DNA of 25,275 nt from CAYRTD01 sp964426915 (GTDB lineage: Bacteria > Bacteroidota > Bacteroidia > Bacteroidales > GCA-2748055), in contig CAYRTD010000044.1 of NCBI GenBank assembly GCA_964426915.1, positions 1 through 25,275 of the forward strand, in the 5' to 3' direction. Positions within the stretch are counted from its first letter, which is position 1; every line of letters begins with the position of its first letter. The notes beneath the pieces were generated by a model, which was given only the letters and a program-made list of their open reading frames with translations, had not been told where the DNA came from and searched no databases. Made by a program: the position numbers and the translations under genes. Below are positions 25,230 through 25,275 of the stretch, one piece after another.

Positions 25230-25275
25230 AGTCTGTCCATAATGTCCGATATCTGCGTTGCTGCAAAAATTTTAA
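25227..25275 (+). repeat. Truncated copy of the palindromic element (right end)
   Basis: The copy begins TAGAGTCTGTCCATAATGT and runs to GCAAAAATTTTAA, where the window stops. Its first 27 bases match the left copy (minus strand 106-80) at 24 positions. Between the conserved end and the A/T core it carries TGCGTTGCT instead of the longer left-hand insert. It is inverted relative to the left copy, so each copy lies just downstream of the terminal gene. Confidence 0.8.

Noticed and set aside
1..25275. The first and last nine bases are identical (AAATTTTAA) and joining them would rebuild one full repeat, as if the molecule were a 25-kb circle.
   Set aside because: The content is chromosomal housekeeping (rpsA, guaA, clpB, rnz) with no replication gene. 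Two truncated copies of one dispersed repeat explain it better.

Overview
The window looks like a complete contig from a member of the Bacteroidota, probably a free-living Bacteroidales/Marinilabiliales-type organism, although no species can be named from it. It is AT-rich. Genes start without obvious Shine-Dalgarno sequences. Some upstream regions carry the Bacteroidota -7 box TAnnTTTG, notably rpsA (with a TTG upstream) and siaB. Gene content agrees: a six-domain ribosomal protein S1 with an acidic extension, a PnuC/NadR-type kinase pair, a SiaB/SiaC pair, an S41 peptidase, and an ABCG-type giant transporter with an unusual N-terminus.

Layout. Positions 1-238 are repeat DNA. They hold one truncated copy of a palindromic element, a degenerate half copy, and two hairpins between them. 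clpB runs leftward (236-2833). A small rightward group follows: an OB-fold-like lipoprotein, a PepSY-TM protein, and a 1034-residue ABC transporter. A 34-codon Cys-rich reading frame lies tail-to-tail with the PepSY gene. From 7577 to 18342 every clear gene is leftward, in three groups: siaB-siaC; pnuC-nadR kinase-rlmL-like methyltransferase (overlapping or nearly so); and rpsA-STAS-rnz-guaA-ctp (gaps of 15-69 bp). From 18730 the strand flips into a sugar-nucleotide operon: ugd-uxs-rfbA-rfbC-rfbD-phosphohexomutase. The right edge (25227-25275) is again the palindromic element, inverted relative to the left copy.

How the genes work together. The last operon carries a phosphohexomutase expected to make hexose-1-phosphate, enzymes leading to UDP-glucuronate and UDP-xylose, and three of the four dTDP-rhamnose steps. 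rfbB is missing from the window. This points to a surface polysaccharide or glycoprotein glycan. The pnuC/kinase pair imports and phosphorylates nicotinamide riboside for NAD. SiaB and SiaC form a kinase/phosphoprotein switch with no SiaA phosphatase nearby. The STAS protein is a second phospho-switch component, in the rpsA cluster.

Most unusual points: (1) the palindromic element at both contig ends, whose first three bases are the stop codon of the adjacent gene in both cases; (2) the TerB-like/ABCG fusion with a very long predicted periplasmic insert; (3) a 51-residue tandem duplication in the acidic N-terminus of S1; (4) the conserved-looking CxxC reading frame at 4148-4252. I saw no tRNA, rRNA, CRISPR array or intact transposase. 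No clear new multi-gene system is evident; the best candidates for something undescribed are the repeat element and the ABC fusion protein.
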